Program-made: the position numbers and the translations under genes | Assembly (NCBI GenBank): GCA_900544335.1 | Contig: UQUS01000028.1 | Location: 1-22,217, forward strand | Direction: 5' to 3' | Source: an uncultured Sutterella sp. | GTDB lineage: Bacteria; Pseudomonadota; Gammaproteobacteria; Burkholderiales; Burkholderiaceae_F | Length of the DNA stretch: 22,217 nt | Notes under the pieces: model-generated | What the model saw: only the letters and a program-made list of their open reading frames with translations | Databases searched by the model: none | Told to the model about the DNA's origin: nothing | Shown here: positions 15,324 through 22,217 of the stretch, one piece after another | Layout of the letters: each line of letters begins with the position of its first letter | Position numbering within the stretch: position 1 is the stretch's first letter

Positions 15324-16651
15324 CAGAGTCCTGTAATCAGAACGGTCAGAACCAAAGCGGGCGACACAATCAGGATGAAAAAGCGCAGAAGTTTCAGCGT
15401 CAAGGGCTTTAAGGTAGCACCGCTTGCCAATTCTTCCGTAAAGGCCGGCCAAACCTTGTAGCCCGCGAGGACGCAAACAACTAAGCCGCCAATCGGCAGA
15501 CTCAGATTGCTCGTAAAGTAATCGAACGTATCGAAAATCGTACGATTAAAAATCTTAAAGTCCGCCAGAGGACCGAACGAAAGGCCGCAAAGGCTTCCGA
15601 CCGCAATGAGAGCCACCGTACTGACAAGGCACGCACTCCGACGACCGAACCTGAGCTCATCGACAAGGAAGGCCACGACCAATTCGAGCATGGAGACGGC
15701 ACTGGTGATGGCGGCAAACAGCAAACACAAGAAAAAGGCCACGGCCAGTACTTGCCCGAACGAAAACTGGGCAAACACGTAGGGCATCGTAATAAATGTC
15801 AGATTCGGACCGCTTGCCGGGTCAAGCCCGAAAGCAAACACAGCCGGCATGACAAGCAGTCCGCCCAAAATCGAACTTAACGTCGTTAAAAAGACGATGC
15901 TGGCGCAAGAGACCGACAAGTCTTCGGTCTTTCCGAGGTAACTGCCGTAGGTCATCATGCAGCCGCAACCGACGCACAGGCTAAAGAACGTAAAGCCCAT
16001 CGCCATCAAAAGGCTCTGGAAATTAAACGCCGACGGATTCCAACTAAATAGGTATTTGAGTCCGCCCCCAGAATTCGGCAGTGTCAGCGACCAGATGATG
16101 ATGGCAAGAACCATCACCAGCAGAAGCGGCATCAGAATCTTTCCCATGCGCTCGATACCCTTGTTAATCCCGAAGGCAACGGCCACGGCCGTGAGCACGA
16201 TAAAAGAAGTCTGAGAAACAATGCACGCAACGGGCGAAGAGACAAAAGCGCCGAAGTGTTGCGCCAGTTGTGTTTTATCGGACAAAAACTCCGGGGAAAA
16301 GAGCGCATCGACCAGGTAGGCAATCGTCCAGCCGCCGATGGCCGAATAAAACGAAAGCACGCAAAAACCGGTGAGAACGCCCAGATACCCCCAGACGGCC
16401 CACCCTTTGCCGCCGATGCGACGGAACGTCGTCACAACCGACCCGCGTCCCATACGACCGAGCGTTACCTCAGCCAAAAGAAGCGCCAGACCGACCGTCA
16501 GACTCATCACCACATACGGGAACAAAAACACGGCGCCCCCATTGCTGCCGGCCATAAAGGGAAACTTCCAAATCGCTCCCAATCCGATGGCAGCCCCTGC
16601 TCCGGCCAAGATAAACCCGATTCTGCTTTTCCAGTTAAGTCGTTTTTCCAT
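15323..16651 (-). CDS. Neurotransmitter:sodium symporter (NSS) family transporter
   Basis: Protein of 442 aa with about 11 hydrophobic spans, as in most bacterial NSS (LeuT-type) proteins. The start is typical: WKSRIGFILAGAGAAIGLG, then AIWKFPF and SNGGAVFLFPY in the unwound first helix, and FTFFSLCVGCGCMMTYGSY in the sixth. The family moves amino acids or related amines into the cell with sodium. The substrate cannot be predicted. The usual Asn after GLG, which binds Na1 in LeuT (N27), is Ala here. I recall GLGAIWKFPY as a recurring variant in one bacterial branch, so this is probably a subfamily trait rather than damage. The ATG at 16651 is preferred because the upstream ATG at 16681 lies inside a terminator hairpin and adds residues unlike the family. 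Confidence 0.93.
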   Translation of the reverse strand: MEKRLNWKSRIGFILAGAGAAIGLGAIWKFPFMAGSNGGAVFLFPYVVMSLTVGLALLLAEVTLGRMGRGSVVTTFRRIGGKGWAVWGYLGVLTGFCVLSFYSAIGGWTIAYLVDALFSPEFLSDKTQLAQHFGAFVSSPVACIVSQTSFIVLTAVAVAFGINKGIERMGKILMPLLLVMVLAIIIWSLTLPNSGGGLKYLFSWNPSAFNFQSLLMAMGFTFFSLCVGCGCMMTYGSYLGKTEDLSVSCASIVFLTTLSSILGGLLVMPAVFAFGLDPASGPNLTFITMPYVFAQFSFGQVLAVAFFLCLLFAAITSAVSMLELVVAFLVDELRFGRRSACLVSTVALIAVGSLCGLSFGPLADFKIFNRTIFDTFDYFTSNLSLPIGGLVVCVLAGYKVWPAFTEELASGATLKPLTLKLLRFFILIVSPALVLTVLITGL

Positions 16652-16664
16652 AAAAGAATCTTTC

Positions 16665-16689
16665 AAAAAATGCGGCAGCATCGCTGCCG
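16665..16689 (-). terminator. Intrinsic terminator between rlmB and the NSS transporter
   Basis: On the minus strand, CGGCAGC and GCTGCCG form a perfect 7-bp stem around GAT, followed by CA and six T. It lies 30 bases past the rlmB stop and ends only 13 bases before the transporter ATG. It ends rnr-rlmB transcription, or it acts as an attenuator in the transporter leader. Confidence 0.85.
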
Positions 16690-16719
16690 AAACGCTTCTT
16701 TTAGCACAGGAAGAAGGCT

Positions 16720-17460
16720 TTACGCCATTTTGCGCTGACGAACCGCTTCAAATAGGCAAATACCTGTTGCTACGGAAACATTAAGGCTGTCGACGGCACC
16801 TGCCATGGGAATTTTTGCCAGGCCGTCACAACGGCGCCGCGTGAGCTGGCGCAATCCTTCGCCCTCGGCCCCGAGAACCCAGGCAAAGGGCTTGTTCTGA
16901 TTGACCTCATAGAGCGTCACATCGCTTTGGCCTGCAGCCCCGATGACCGTCACTCCGGCATCGCGCAAGTCGGTAATGGCACCGGCTAAATTGGTCACGG
17001 CAATCACGGGAACGGTCTCCCAAGCTCCGGCAGCCGCCTTGGCCGCCACAGGGCTAAAAGCTGCAGACCGATCCTTAGGGACAATCACGGCCTGAACGCC
17101 GGCCGCATCGGCCACACGAAGGCAGGCGCCGAAATTGCGCGGGTCAGTCACACCGTCCAAAATCAATAAAAGCGTCTTGGGGGAAATTTGATCAAGTAGG
17201 TCATCGAATGTCAGAGTCGACTTCTGGGGCTCTGCAAAAGCCACGATTCCCTGGTGCATCACGCCCCGGGCCATGGCATCGAGCCGATCTGTTGCCACAG
17301 CGGCAACTCGAACTCCCTTTTCTTGCAATCGGGCGCGGCACTCGGTCATGCGTTTATCGTGACGATGCGAATCCACGTAAACGATGCGAACGGTCTCGGG
17401 CGCAAGTTTGACTCGCGCATTGACGGCATGAAAGCCTGCAAGCAACACTTCTTTTTCCAT
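16720..17460 (-). CDS. rlmB: 23S rRNA (guanosine(2251)-2'-O)-methyltransferase RlmB
   Basis: Protein of 246 aa, matching the usual length. An N-terminal substrate-binding domain (GFHAV at 9-13, GVMHQGIVA near 70) precedes a SPOUT methyltransferase domain. Motif 1 is LDGVTDPRNFGACLRVADAA (from about 101), motif 2 LGAEGEGLRQL, and motif 3 IPMAGAVDSLNVSVATG, which folds into the trefoil knot binding S-adenosylmethionine. It methylates the 2'-OH of G2251 in the peptidyl-transferase P loop of 23S rRNA. The chosen ATG is 8 bases after the rnr stop, with GAGAAG just before it. An in-frame TTG 12 bases earlier overlaps rnr and is less likely. It forms an operon with rnr, as in many proteobacteria. 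Confidence 0.95.
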   Translation of the reverse strand: MEKEVLLAGFHAVNARVKLAPETVRIVYVDSHRHDKRMTECRARLQEKGVRVAAVATDRLDAMARGVMHQGIVAFAEPQKSTLTFDDLLDQISPKTLLLILDGVTDPRNFGACLRVADAAGVQAVIVPKDRSAAFSPVAAKAAAGAWETVPVIAVTNLAGAITDLRDAGVTVIGAAGQSDVTLYEVNQNKPFAWVLGAEGEGLRQLTRRRCDGLAKIPMAGAVDSLNVSVATGICLFEAVRQRKMA

Positions 17461-17468
17461 ACGTCTTC

Positions 17469-19829
17469 TCAAAATGATGATTTCTTTCCGGATTTTTTTC
17501 GACGGCGCTCTGTTTCATGCACAAGGACAAAGTCAATGCTGCGCGTATCGACATCGACCGCATCGATGCGAACGGAAACCGAATCCCCAAGGCCGTAGAC
17601 CACGCCGGAATCCTCGCCCTCGAACGACTGCGTTTGCTCGTTAAAGTAGTAGTAGTCGTATCCGATATTGGAGACGTGCACGAATCCTTCGACAAACATC
17701 TCCGTGAGCGTCACGTACAGACCGGCACGGTTAACTCCCGTGACAATACCCTGATACGTTTTAGCCGGCAACGACTTCACGTACACGCACTTGAGCCAGG
17801 ATGTGACATCGCGACTGGCATCGTCTGCCCGTCGCTCGGCAGACGAACACACCATGCCGAGTTTGTACCAGACAGGGAAATCGCTCTTTTCCGGCGTCAG
17901 GGAATGCGCCCGAATCTCTTCGAGTGTTTTTTCCACATTCCGAGCCGAACGCGACAAGCGCAGCCACCCGGTCTCGGCCACAAGCTTCGGGGTGTACTTT
18001 TGTTTCGCCGATCCCGCACAGATGGTTCTGTGAACCAGCAGGTCCGGGTAACGACGAATCGGCGACGTAAAGTGCGTGTAAGCCGTGTAATTTAATCCGT
18101 AGTGCCCGATATTGACCGGGCTATAGACAGCCTGCTGCATCGTGCGGAGCATCGCCAGTTGTACGACCTCGCGACGCGGTCCTTCGGGAACGGCCGAAAG
18201 CGCCCGATCAAAATCCTTGGAACTCGGTTTGGCGCCGCCTTCGAGCGTCACCCCGAAAAACGACAGTTCCGCACGCAGTGTCTCGAGCCGGTCCGGACTC
18301 GGAGCTCCGTGGACACGAAACAGCCCCGAGAGCGACTTTCGAGAGATAAAGTCCGCAGCGCACGTATTGGCCGCCAGCATGCATTCTTCGATGATTCGGT
18401 GGGCGTCGTTGTGATCGCGCTTTTGGATGGACTGAATCTTGCCGTCTTCATCGCACACAATCTGCGTTTCGGCCGTTTCAAAATCAATCGCTCCGCGTTT
18501 TTCGCGCGCCGTGCGGAAAGCTTTAAAAAGCTCATAAAGCGCTTGAATATCTTGTAAATTCGCACCGCGCTTGAGCGCATCGGATGAATCGCCGCACAAG
18601 GCAGCATAGACAGCCGTATAGGTTAACCGCGCATGGGAATGAATCACGGCCCGGTAAAACTGGTACGCCGACACAGTCCCTTGCGCACTGATGACCATGT
18701 CGCAGACAACCGTCAGGCGATCGACGCCCGGATTTAAGGAGCATAGTCCGTTAGAAAGTTTTTCCGGCAACATCGGAATAACGCGCCGCGGGAAATACAC
18801 GCTCGTCGCCCTTTCCTGAGCTGAGCGATCTAAGGGGCTTTCCGGTGTCACGTAGTGACTGACATCGGCAATGGCGACCAAAAGGCGCCAACCGTCCTTG
18901 ACGGGCATCGCCCAAACGGCATCGTCAAAGTCTCGCGCGTCCTCGCCGTCGATGGTCACGAAACCGATATCGGTTAAATCGACTCTTCCCTTGTAGTCTT
19001 TCTTATCGACCGCATCGGGAAGTGCCTCGGCCTGAGCCAAAACATCGGAAGCAAACATATACGGCAAATCGAACCGGCGAGCCGCCATCGTAATTTCGAC
19101 CGACGGATCGTCCATGTCCCCTAAAACTTCGTGAATCTCGCCAGTGAGGGCATAAACCCCATCGGAAACGCGTGCCGGGGCGTCGGACAACTCCACGACA
19201 AAGGCCTTATCCCGATAGGTCTTGACCTGTCCTGAAACAAGAATCTTGGTCGGAGCAAAAGGATCGACAGGCTGGGCCCAAAAGTGTTCTCCCTCAATCC
19301 GAGAGGAGGACATCCGAGAAACGGCCCGGCACACCCACTCTTTGCGGCCTCGTTCCAACACCTTCTCGACCTGAGCCGTGTCATTGGGATACTCGTAGGA
19401 AGTCGGCATGGGAGAAACTGCAATGCAATCGCCGGGTAAAACAGGGCAACTGCGTGTTCCGTATAGCTCATAGAGCTCGCCGGTTGCCGGATTTTCCACC
19501 ACGTACTCCCCGGAGCGACGCCCCTGCACCGTCCCTTCGAACCACGCACAGCGCGTCGAGACTCCCCAAATTCCGGAGCCCGGTGCCGTCTCTTCGAGCA
19601 TGGCGTCGGAAACCATCGAACGAAGGGCAGCCGCCGCTTCGGCCTGCGACATACACGCCGATTGTTTGAGAAATTCCACCAATTGCACCGGTGTCCCGGT
19701 CTTATGGCTTTCATTGAGCAGAGCCAAAACCCGACGGCACAGTTTCTTGACTTGTCCTTGTTTTACGGGAACATCCGGCTTAGGAAAAACAGACGCGATA
19801 TCCTGTAGTTTTTTCTTTCTCGATGCCAT
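17469..19829 (-). CDS. rnr: Ribonuclease R
   Basis: Protein of 786 aa. In order it has an N-terminal winged helix, cold-shock-type domains, the RNB catalytic domain with DGEDARDFDD (D294, D300, D302, D303, equivalent to E. coli D272, D278, D280, D281), and a C-terminal S1 domain (GIVTGVNRAGLYVTL ... VEGFVHVS) ending in a short Lys-rich tail. RNase R is a processive 3'-5' exoribonuclease able to unwind structured RNA, and acts in rRNA quality control and tmRNA-tagged mRNA decay. Starts at 19829 and 19835 are both possible. The first has GGA at 6-base spacing. It heads an operon with rlmB and is transcribed divergently from tRNA-Leu. Confidence 0.96.
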   Translation of the reverse strand: MASRKKKLQDIASVFPKPDVPVKQGQVKKLCRRVLALLNESHKTGTPVQLVEFLKQSACMSQAEAAAALRSMVSDAMLEETAPGSGIWGVSTRCAWFEGTVQGRRSGEYVVENPATGELYELYGTRSCPVLPGDCIAVSPMPTSYEYPNDTAQVEKVLERGRKEWVCRAVSRMSSSRIEGEHFWAQPVDPFAPTKILVSGQVKTYRDKAFVVELSDAPARVSDGVYALTGEIHEVLGDMDDPSVEITMAARRFDLPYMFASDVLAQAEALPDAVDKKDYKGRVDLTDIGFVTIDGEDARDFDDAVWAMPVKDGWRLLVAIADVSHYVTPESPLDRSAQERATSVYFPRRVIPMLPEKLSNGLCSLNPGVDRLTVVCDMVISAQGTVSAYQFYRAVIHSHARLTYTAVYAALCGDSSDALKRGANLQDIQALYELFKAFRTAREKRGAIDFETAETQIVCDEDGKIQSIQKRDHNDAHRIIEECMLAANTCAADFISRKSLSGLFRVHGAPSPDRLETLRAELSFFGVTLEGGAKPSSKDFDRALSAVPEGPRREVVQLAMLRTMQQAVYSPVNIGHYGLNYTAYTHFTSPIRRYPDLLVHRTICAGSAKQKYTPKLVAETGWLRLSRSARNVEKTLEEIRAHSLTPEKSDFPVWYKLGMVCSSAERRADDASRDVTSWLKCVYVKSLPAKTYQGIVTGVNRAGLYVTLTEMFVEGFVHVSNIGYDYYYFNEQTQSFEGEDSGVVYGLGDSVSVRIDAVDVDTRSIDFVLVHETERRRKKSGKKSSF

Positions 19830-19858
19830 GCGCATTCCGTCCAAATTAATAATCCCGT

Positions 19859-19866
19859 GTTATACT
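19859..19866. promoter_or_regulatory. Overlapping divergent -10 boxes for tRNA-Leu and rnr
   Basis: TATACT (19861-19866) on the plus strand ends 13 bases before tRNA-Leu and is followed by a G/C-rich start region. On the minus strand TATAAC (19864-19859) lies 29 bases before the rnr start. Both share GTTATA. Neither has a good -35: the minus one would fall inside the tRNA gene (ACTTGG at 17-base spacing). The plus box is the better supported of the two. Confidence 0.5.
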
Positions 19867-19879
19867 GCGCAACCTCGCT

Positions 19880-19964
19880 GCCCAAGTGGCGAAATTGGTA
19901 GACGCACTGTGTTCAGGTCGCAGCGCCGCAAGGCATGCTGGTTCGAGTCCAGTCTTGGGCACCA
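19880..19964 (+). tRNA. tRNA-Leu (anticodon CAG)
   Basis: An 85-nt class II tRNA with encoded CCA. The acceptor GCCCAAG/CTTGGGC is fully paired. The anticodon stem is CTGTG/CGCAG, and the loop TTCAGGT gives CAG at 34-36. A long variable arm GCCGCAAGGC and a T-arm with GTTCGAGTC are present. It reads the CUG leucine codon. It sits divergently next to rnr and has its own terminator. Confidence 0.97.
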
Positions 19965-19972
19965 CCGATTTG

Positions 19973-20009
19973 AATCCTCGGGATGTGTTTTCCGGGGATT
20001 TTCTTTTTT
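19973..20009 (+). terminator. Intrinsic terminator of tRNA-Leu
   Basis: AATCCTCGG (19973-19981) pairs with CCGGGGATT (19992-20000), with one G-U pair. A tract of ten bases with nine T follows from 20000. It lies 8 bases after the tRNA end, so the tRNA should be monocistronic. Confidence 0.9.
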
Positions 20010-20137
20010 CGGCGACCTCGTCAAACATCCCTTTTTGCAAAACCACAGCGTTTCGTTAGATTTTACCGCGCTATCGGCGTTTTTCTCCTTTTTTGCTCCA
20101 TGTAAAAAAAGAAAAGCCGAGCAACATACCCCCTGAG

Positions 20138-20278
20138 AAGCACCGCCTTTATTACGGTCTTAACTACAACGCGAATCTGACGGACAACCTGCGCTGCTAT
20201 GGGTACGTGGAGCGTGAGCAAGGTCACGGATACACGAAGGAAATCGAAGCCGGAATCGGGTTGAAGTACACCTTCTAG
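20138..20278 (+). pseudogene. Relic of an autotransporter beta-domain (C-terminal ~46 codons)
   Basis: The last 46 codons of this frame read as the end of an autotransporter outer-membrane beta-barrel. YYGLNYNANLTDNLRCYGYV and EREQGHGYTKE are typical of the last two beta-strands. The ending GIGLKYTF has the C-terminal aromatic and alternating hydrophobic residues recognised by the BAM complex. Nothing upstream is autotransporter-like: the frame opens only at a TTG at 20093 without Shine-Dalgarno, and the tRNA-Leu terminator lies just before. The passenger, signal peptide and most of the barrel are missing, so this is a remnant left by a deletion. The matching terminator is still present downstream. 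It is unlikely to be expressed. Confidence 0.75.
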
Positions 20279-20286
20279 AACCAACC

Positions 20287-20312
20287 GAGCCCCGATGCGC
20301 CGGGGCTCTTTT
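20287..20312 (+). terminator. Intrinsic terminator of the lost autotransporter gene
   Basis: GAGCCCCG (20287-20294) and CGGGGCTC (20301-20308) form a perfect 8-bp stem with an ATGCGC loop, followed by TCTTTT on the plus strand. The minus strand lacks a T-run but has the hairpin 4 bases beyond the rfbD stop, so it may also help end the rfb transcript. Confidence 0.75.
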
Positions 20313-20316
20313 CCGA

Positions 20317-21231
20317 TTAAAGCGTTGCTTCCTTCAGGTATCGCGTCAAGGCATCTTGCCACGTCGGAAGTCTTTCAAATCCGGCTTGCGCCAGTTTTTC
20401 CTTGGACAAGCGGCTGTTAAAGGGACGCTTGGCCTTAGATAGCCCGTACTCGGCCGTTGTCACCGGAAAAACTTCTACGTCCTGCCCGGTCTGACGGAAG
20501 ATTTCGGTTGCAAAATCCGCCCAACTGATAAAGCCCCCTTCATTGGTCGCATGATAGGTGCCGAACCGCTCGGTCTGCACCATGTCCACCAGAAGGCGTG
20601 CCAAATCGGGCGTATACGTCGGCGTCCCGATTTGGTCGCTGACAACCCGCAGTTGCCGATGGGTTTTACCTAACGTGACCATCGTTCGAACAAAATTCTT
20701 GCCGTTAAGACCGAAGACCCAAGCCGTGCGCACGATAAAGTAGCTTTCGAGCGTTTCACGAACCGCCTTTTCACCGGCAAGCTTGGACTCACCGTACACG
20801 TTTTGCGGCGCAAACTCGGTGCAATCGGCCTGCCAGGGCTCGGTCCCCGTACCGTCAAACACGTAATCGGTACTGATGTACACCATCTTGGCATGAACGG
20901 CGCGAGAAGCCCGAGCGATGTGGCGTGTACCCTCTTCGTTTACGGCAAAAACAGTCTTTCGATTGTCCGGCTCTTCGGCCGCATCGACGGCCGTCCAGGC
21001 CGCGCAGTGAACGAGGGCATCGGGTTTAACTTGGTCGATAGCCTTAAAGACAGCGTCCTCTCGCGTAATGTCAAGCGAGATATACGGAGCTCGCGTCACA
21101 AACGTGCCGTCGGCAATGCCCGAATAAACCGGCTTTAAATCCGAGCCGATTGCCGTATGGCCGCGCGCACTAAGTTCATTGACAACGTCATGCCCGAGCT
21201 GACCATTCACACCCGTGACAAACACTTTCAT
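20317..21231 (-). CDS. rfbD: dTDP-4-dehydrorhamnose reductase RfbD
   Basis: Protein of 304 aa, the usual length. It is an extended short-chain dehydrogenase with the nucleotide-binding GVNGQLG (7-13), the catalytic T121 in STDYVFDG, and Y146/K150 in YGESK. Further family marks are HCAAWTAVDAAE, RTAWVFG and the GTYHATNEG motif near the C-terminal domain. It performs the last step of dTDP-L-rhamnose synthesis, reducing dTDP-4-dehydrorhamnose with NAD(P)H. The start at 21231 has AAGGAG (21238-21243) at 6-base spacing, overlapping the rfbB stop codon. In-frame codons further upstream lie inside rfbB. It is the distal gene of the rfbB-rfbD pair. Confidence 0.96.
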   Translation of the reverse strand: MKVFVTGVNGQLGHDVVNELSARGHTAIGSDLKPVYSGIADGTFVTRAPYISLDITREDAVFKAIDQVKPDALVHCAAWTAVDAAEEPDNRKTVFAVNEEGTRHIARASRAVHAKMVYISTDYVFDGTGTEPWQADCTEFAPQNVYGESKLAGEKAVRETLESYFIVRTAWVFGLNGKNFVRTMVTLGKTHRQLRVVSDQIGTPTYTPDLARLLVDMVQTERFGTYHATNEGGFISWADFATEIFRQTGQDVEVFPVTTAEYGLSKAKRPFNSRLSKEKLAQAGFERLPTWQDALTRYLKEATL

Positions 21232-21241
21232 GACTTGCTCC

Positions 21242-22217
21242 TTACAAAACGGCGCGATGCCCGTACATTTTTTCGTAGTACGAACGGTATTCACCCGAGA
21301 CGATTTTCTCCCACCACGGACGATTAGCTAGGTACCAGTCAATGGTTTTCTTGATGCCGTCGGCAAACCGTGTTTTCGGCATCCAACCGAGTTCGTCGTG
21401 AATCTTCGTCGGATCGATGGCATAGCGCCTATCGTGTCCTTTACGGTCCTGAACATGGCGAATCAGCGACTCGGGCTTTCCGAGTTCCCGGCAAATCAGA
21501 CGAACGATGTCGATATTGCGCATTTCGTTGTGCCCGCCGACGTTGTAGATTGCCCCGACCCGTCCGTTATGGACGACGGCATCAATCGCTTCGCAGTGAT
21601 CTTCAACATACAACCAATCGCGCACATTCAGACCCTCGCCGTACACCGGAAGGGGCTTGTCGGCCAACGCGTTGATAATCATGAGCGGAATGAGTTTTTC
21701 CGGGAAGTGATACGGACCGTAGTTATTCGAACACCGCGTAATCGTGACCGGCAAATCATAGGTGCGGTGATACGCAAGAACGAGTAAATCGGCGCCTGCC
21801 TTCGAACTGCTGTATGGCGAACTCGTATGTAGCGGTGTGTTTTCCGTAAAAAGCAAATCCGGACGGTCAAGCGGAAGATCTCCGTAGACCTCATCGGTCG
21901 AAACCTGATGATAGCGTCCGATTCCGTATTTGCGGCACGCATCCATCAGGCAAGCTGTACCGAGAATGTTGGTTTGCAAAAACACTTCCGGATTTTCAAT
22001 AGAGCGATCGACGTGACTTTCGGCGGCAAAGTTCACGACCGCATCGGGGTGCTCTTGCTCAAAAAGGTCGTAAACGGCTTGGCGATCGCAAATATCAATC
22101 TTACAAAAGCGAAAATTCGGATTCTTGAGGGCCTGCTCGAGCGTCGATAGATTGCCCGCATACGTGAGCTTATCCAAACAGACGACGCGGTCCTCGGGAT
22201 ACTTTTTAAGCCAGTGA
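21242..22217 (-). CDS. rfbB: dTDP-glucose 4,6-dehydratase RfbB (5' end outside window)
   Basis: 324 residues are visible; the first ~25-30, with the Rossmann glycine motif, lie beyond the right edge. Present are the DKLTYAGN loop, NFAAESHVDRSI, catalytic TDEVYG (Thr-Asp-Glu), YSSSKAGAD with the Tyr-XXX-Lys pair, RCSNNYGPYHFPEKLIPL, and the C-terminal GHDRRYAID and ELGW. The enzyme converts dTDP-glucose to dTDP-4-keto-6-deoxyglucose, feeding the rhamnose branch for O-antigen or other surface polysaccharide. The frame runs unbroken to the edge, including an HWLKKYPEDR stretch typical of residues 15-25. rfbD follows 10 bases downstream. rfbA and rfbC are not in the window. Confidence 0.96.
   Translation of the reverse strand, partial: HWLKKYPEDRVVCLDKLTYAGNLSTLEQALKNPNFRFCKIDICDRQAVYDLFEQEHPDAVVNFAAESHVDRSIENPEVFLQTNILGTACLMDACRKYGIGRYHQVSTDEVYGDLPLDRPDLLFTENTPLHTSSPYSSSKAGADLLVLAYHRTYDLPVTITRCSNNYGPYHFPEKLIPLMIINALADKPLPVYGEGLNVRDWLYVEDHCEAIDAVVHNGRVGAIYNVGGHNEMRNIDIVRLICRELGKPESLIRHVQDRKGHDRRYAIDPTKIHDELGWMPKTRFADGIKKTIDWYLANRPWWEKIVSGEYRSYYEKMYGHRAVL

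Noticed and set aside
1..22217. CRISPR arrays, insertion sequences, integrases or phage genes
   Set aside because: No regularly spaced repeats, no terminal inverted repeats around a transposase-like frame and no recombinase motifs were seen on either strand.

Overview
The window reads as a chromosomal segment of a Gram-negative betaproteobacterium, most likely a gut Burkholderiales/Sutterellaceae-type organism. This is inferred from FtsK followed by LolA, tRNA-Leu next to rnr-rlmB, an intact recC-recB-recD operon, and the C-terminal relic of a long autotransporter beta-domain. I could not run a database search, so the family-level placement is a judgement. Coding density is high. I see no integrase, transposase, phage gene, CRISPR array or plasmid function.

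Layout: (1) Positions 1-2100, minus strand: a two-gene operon of a WYL-domain transcription factor and a metallophosphoesterase. A strong leftward sigma70-type promoter at 60-87 reads off the left edge towards something outside the window. (2) 2171-5208, minus strand: ftsK (DNA translocase) and lolA (lipoprotein chaperone), translationally coupled by a GTGA overlap. (3) 5378-5968, plus strand: tRNA-Ala(CGC) with its own terminator, then a 31-codon single-membrane-span microprotein with a near-ideal Shine-Dalgarno and its own terminator. (4) 6158-15323, plus strand: recC-recB-recD, tightly coupled and closed by a terminator. Together they encode the whole RecBCD double-strand-break repair and DNA-degrading enzyme. 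(5) 15323-16651, minus strand: a neurotransmitter:sodium symporter (NSS) family transporter. (6) 16665-19829, minus strand: rnr-rlmB (RNase R and the 23S rRNA Gm2251 methyltransferase), ended by an intrinsic terminator sitting only 13 bases before the transporter start codon. (7) 19859-20312, plus strand: tRNA-Leu(CAG) with terminator, then a decayed autotransporter C-terminus that still has its own terminator. (8) 20317 to the right edge, minus strand: rfbB (5' end cut by the window) and rfbD of the dTDP-L-rhamnose pathway.

Most genes are housekeeping: chromosome segregation, outer-membrane lipoprotein trafficking, recombination, RNA turnover and modification, and surface-sugar synthesis. 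The less ordinary items are the WYL/metallophosphoesterase pair, the unannotated 31-aa membrane protein, the autotransporter relic, and the hairpin before the transporter.
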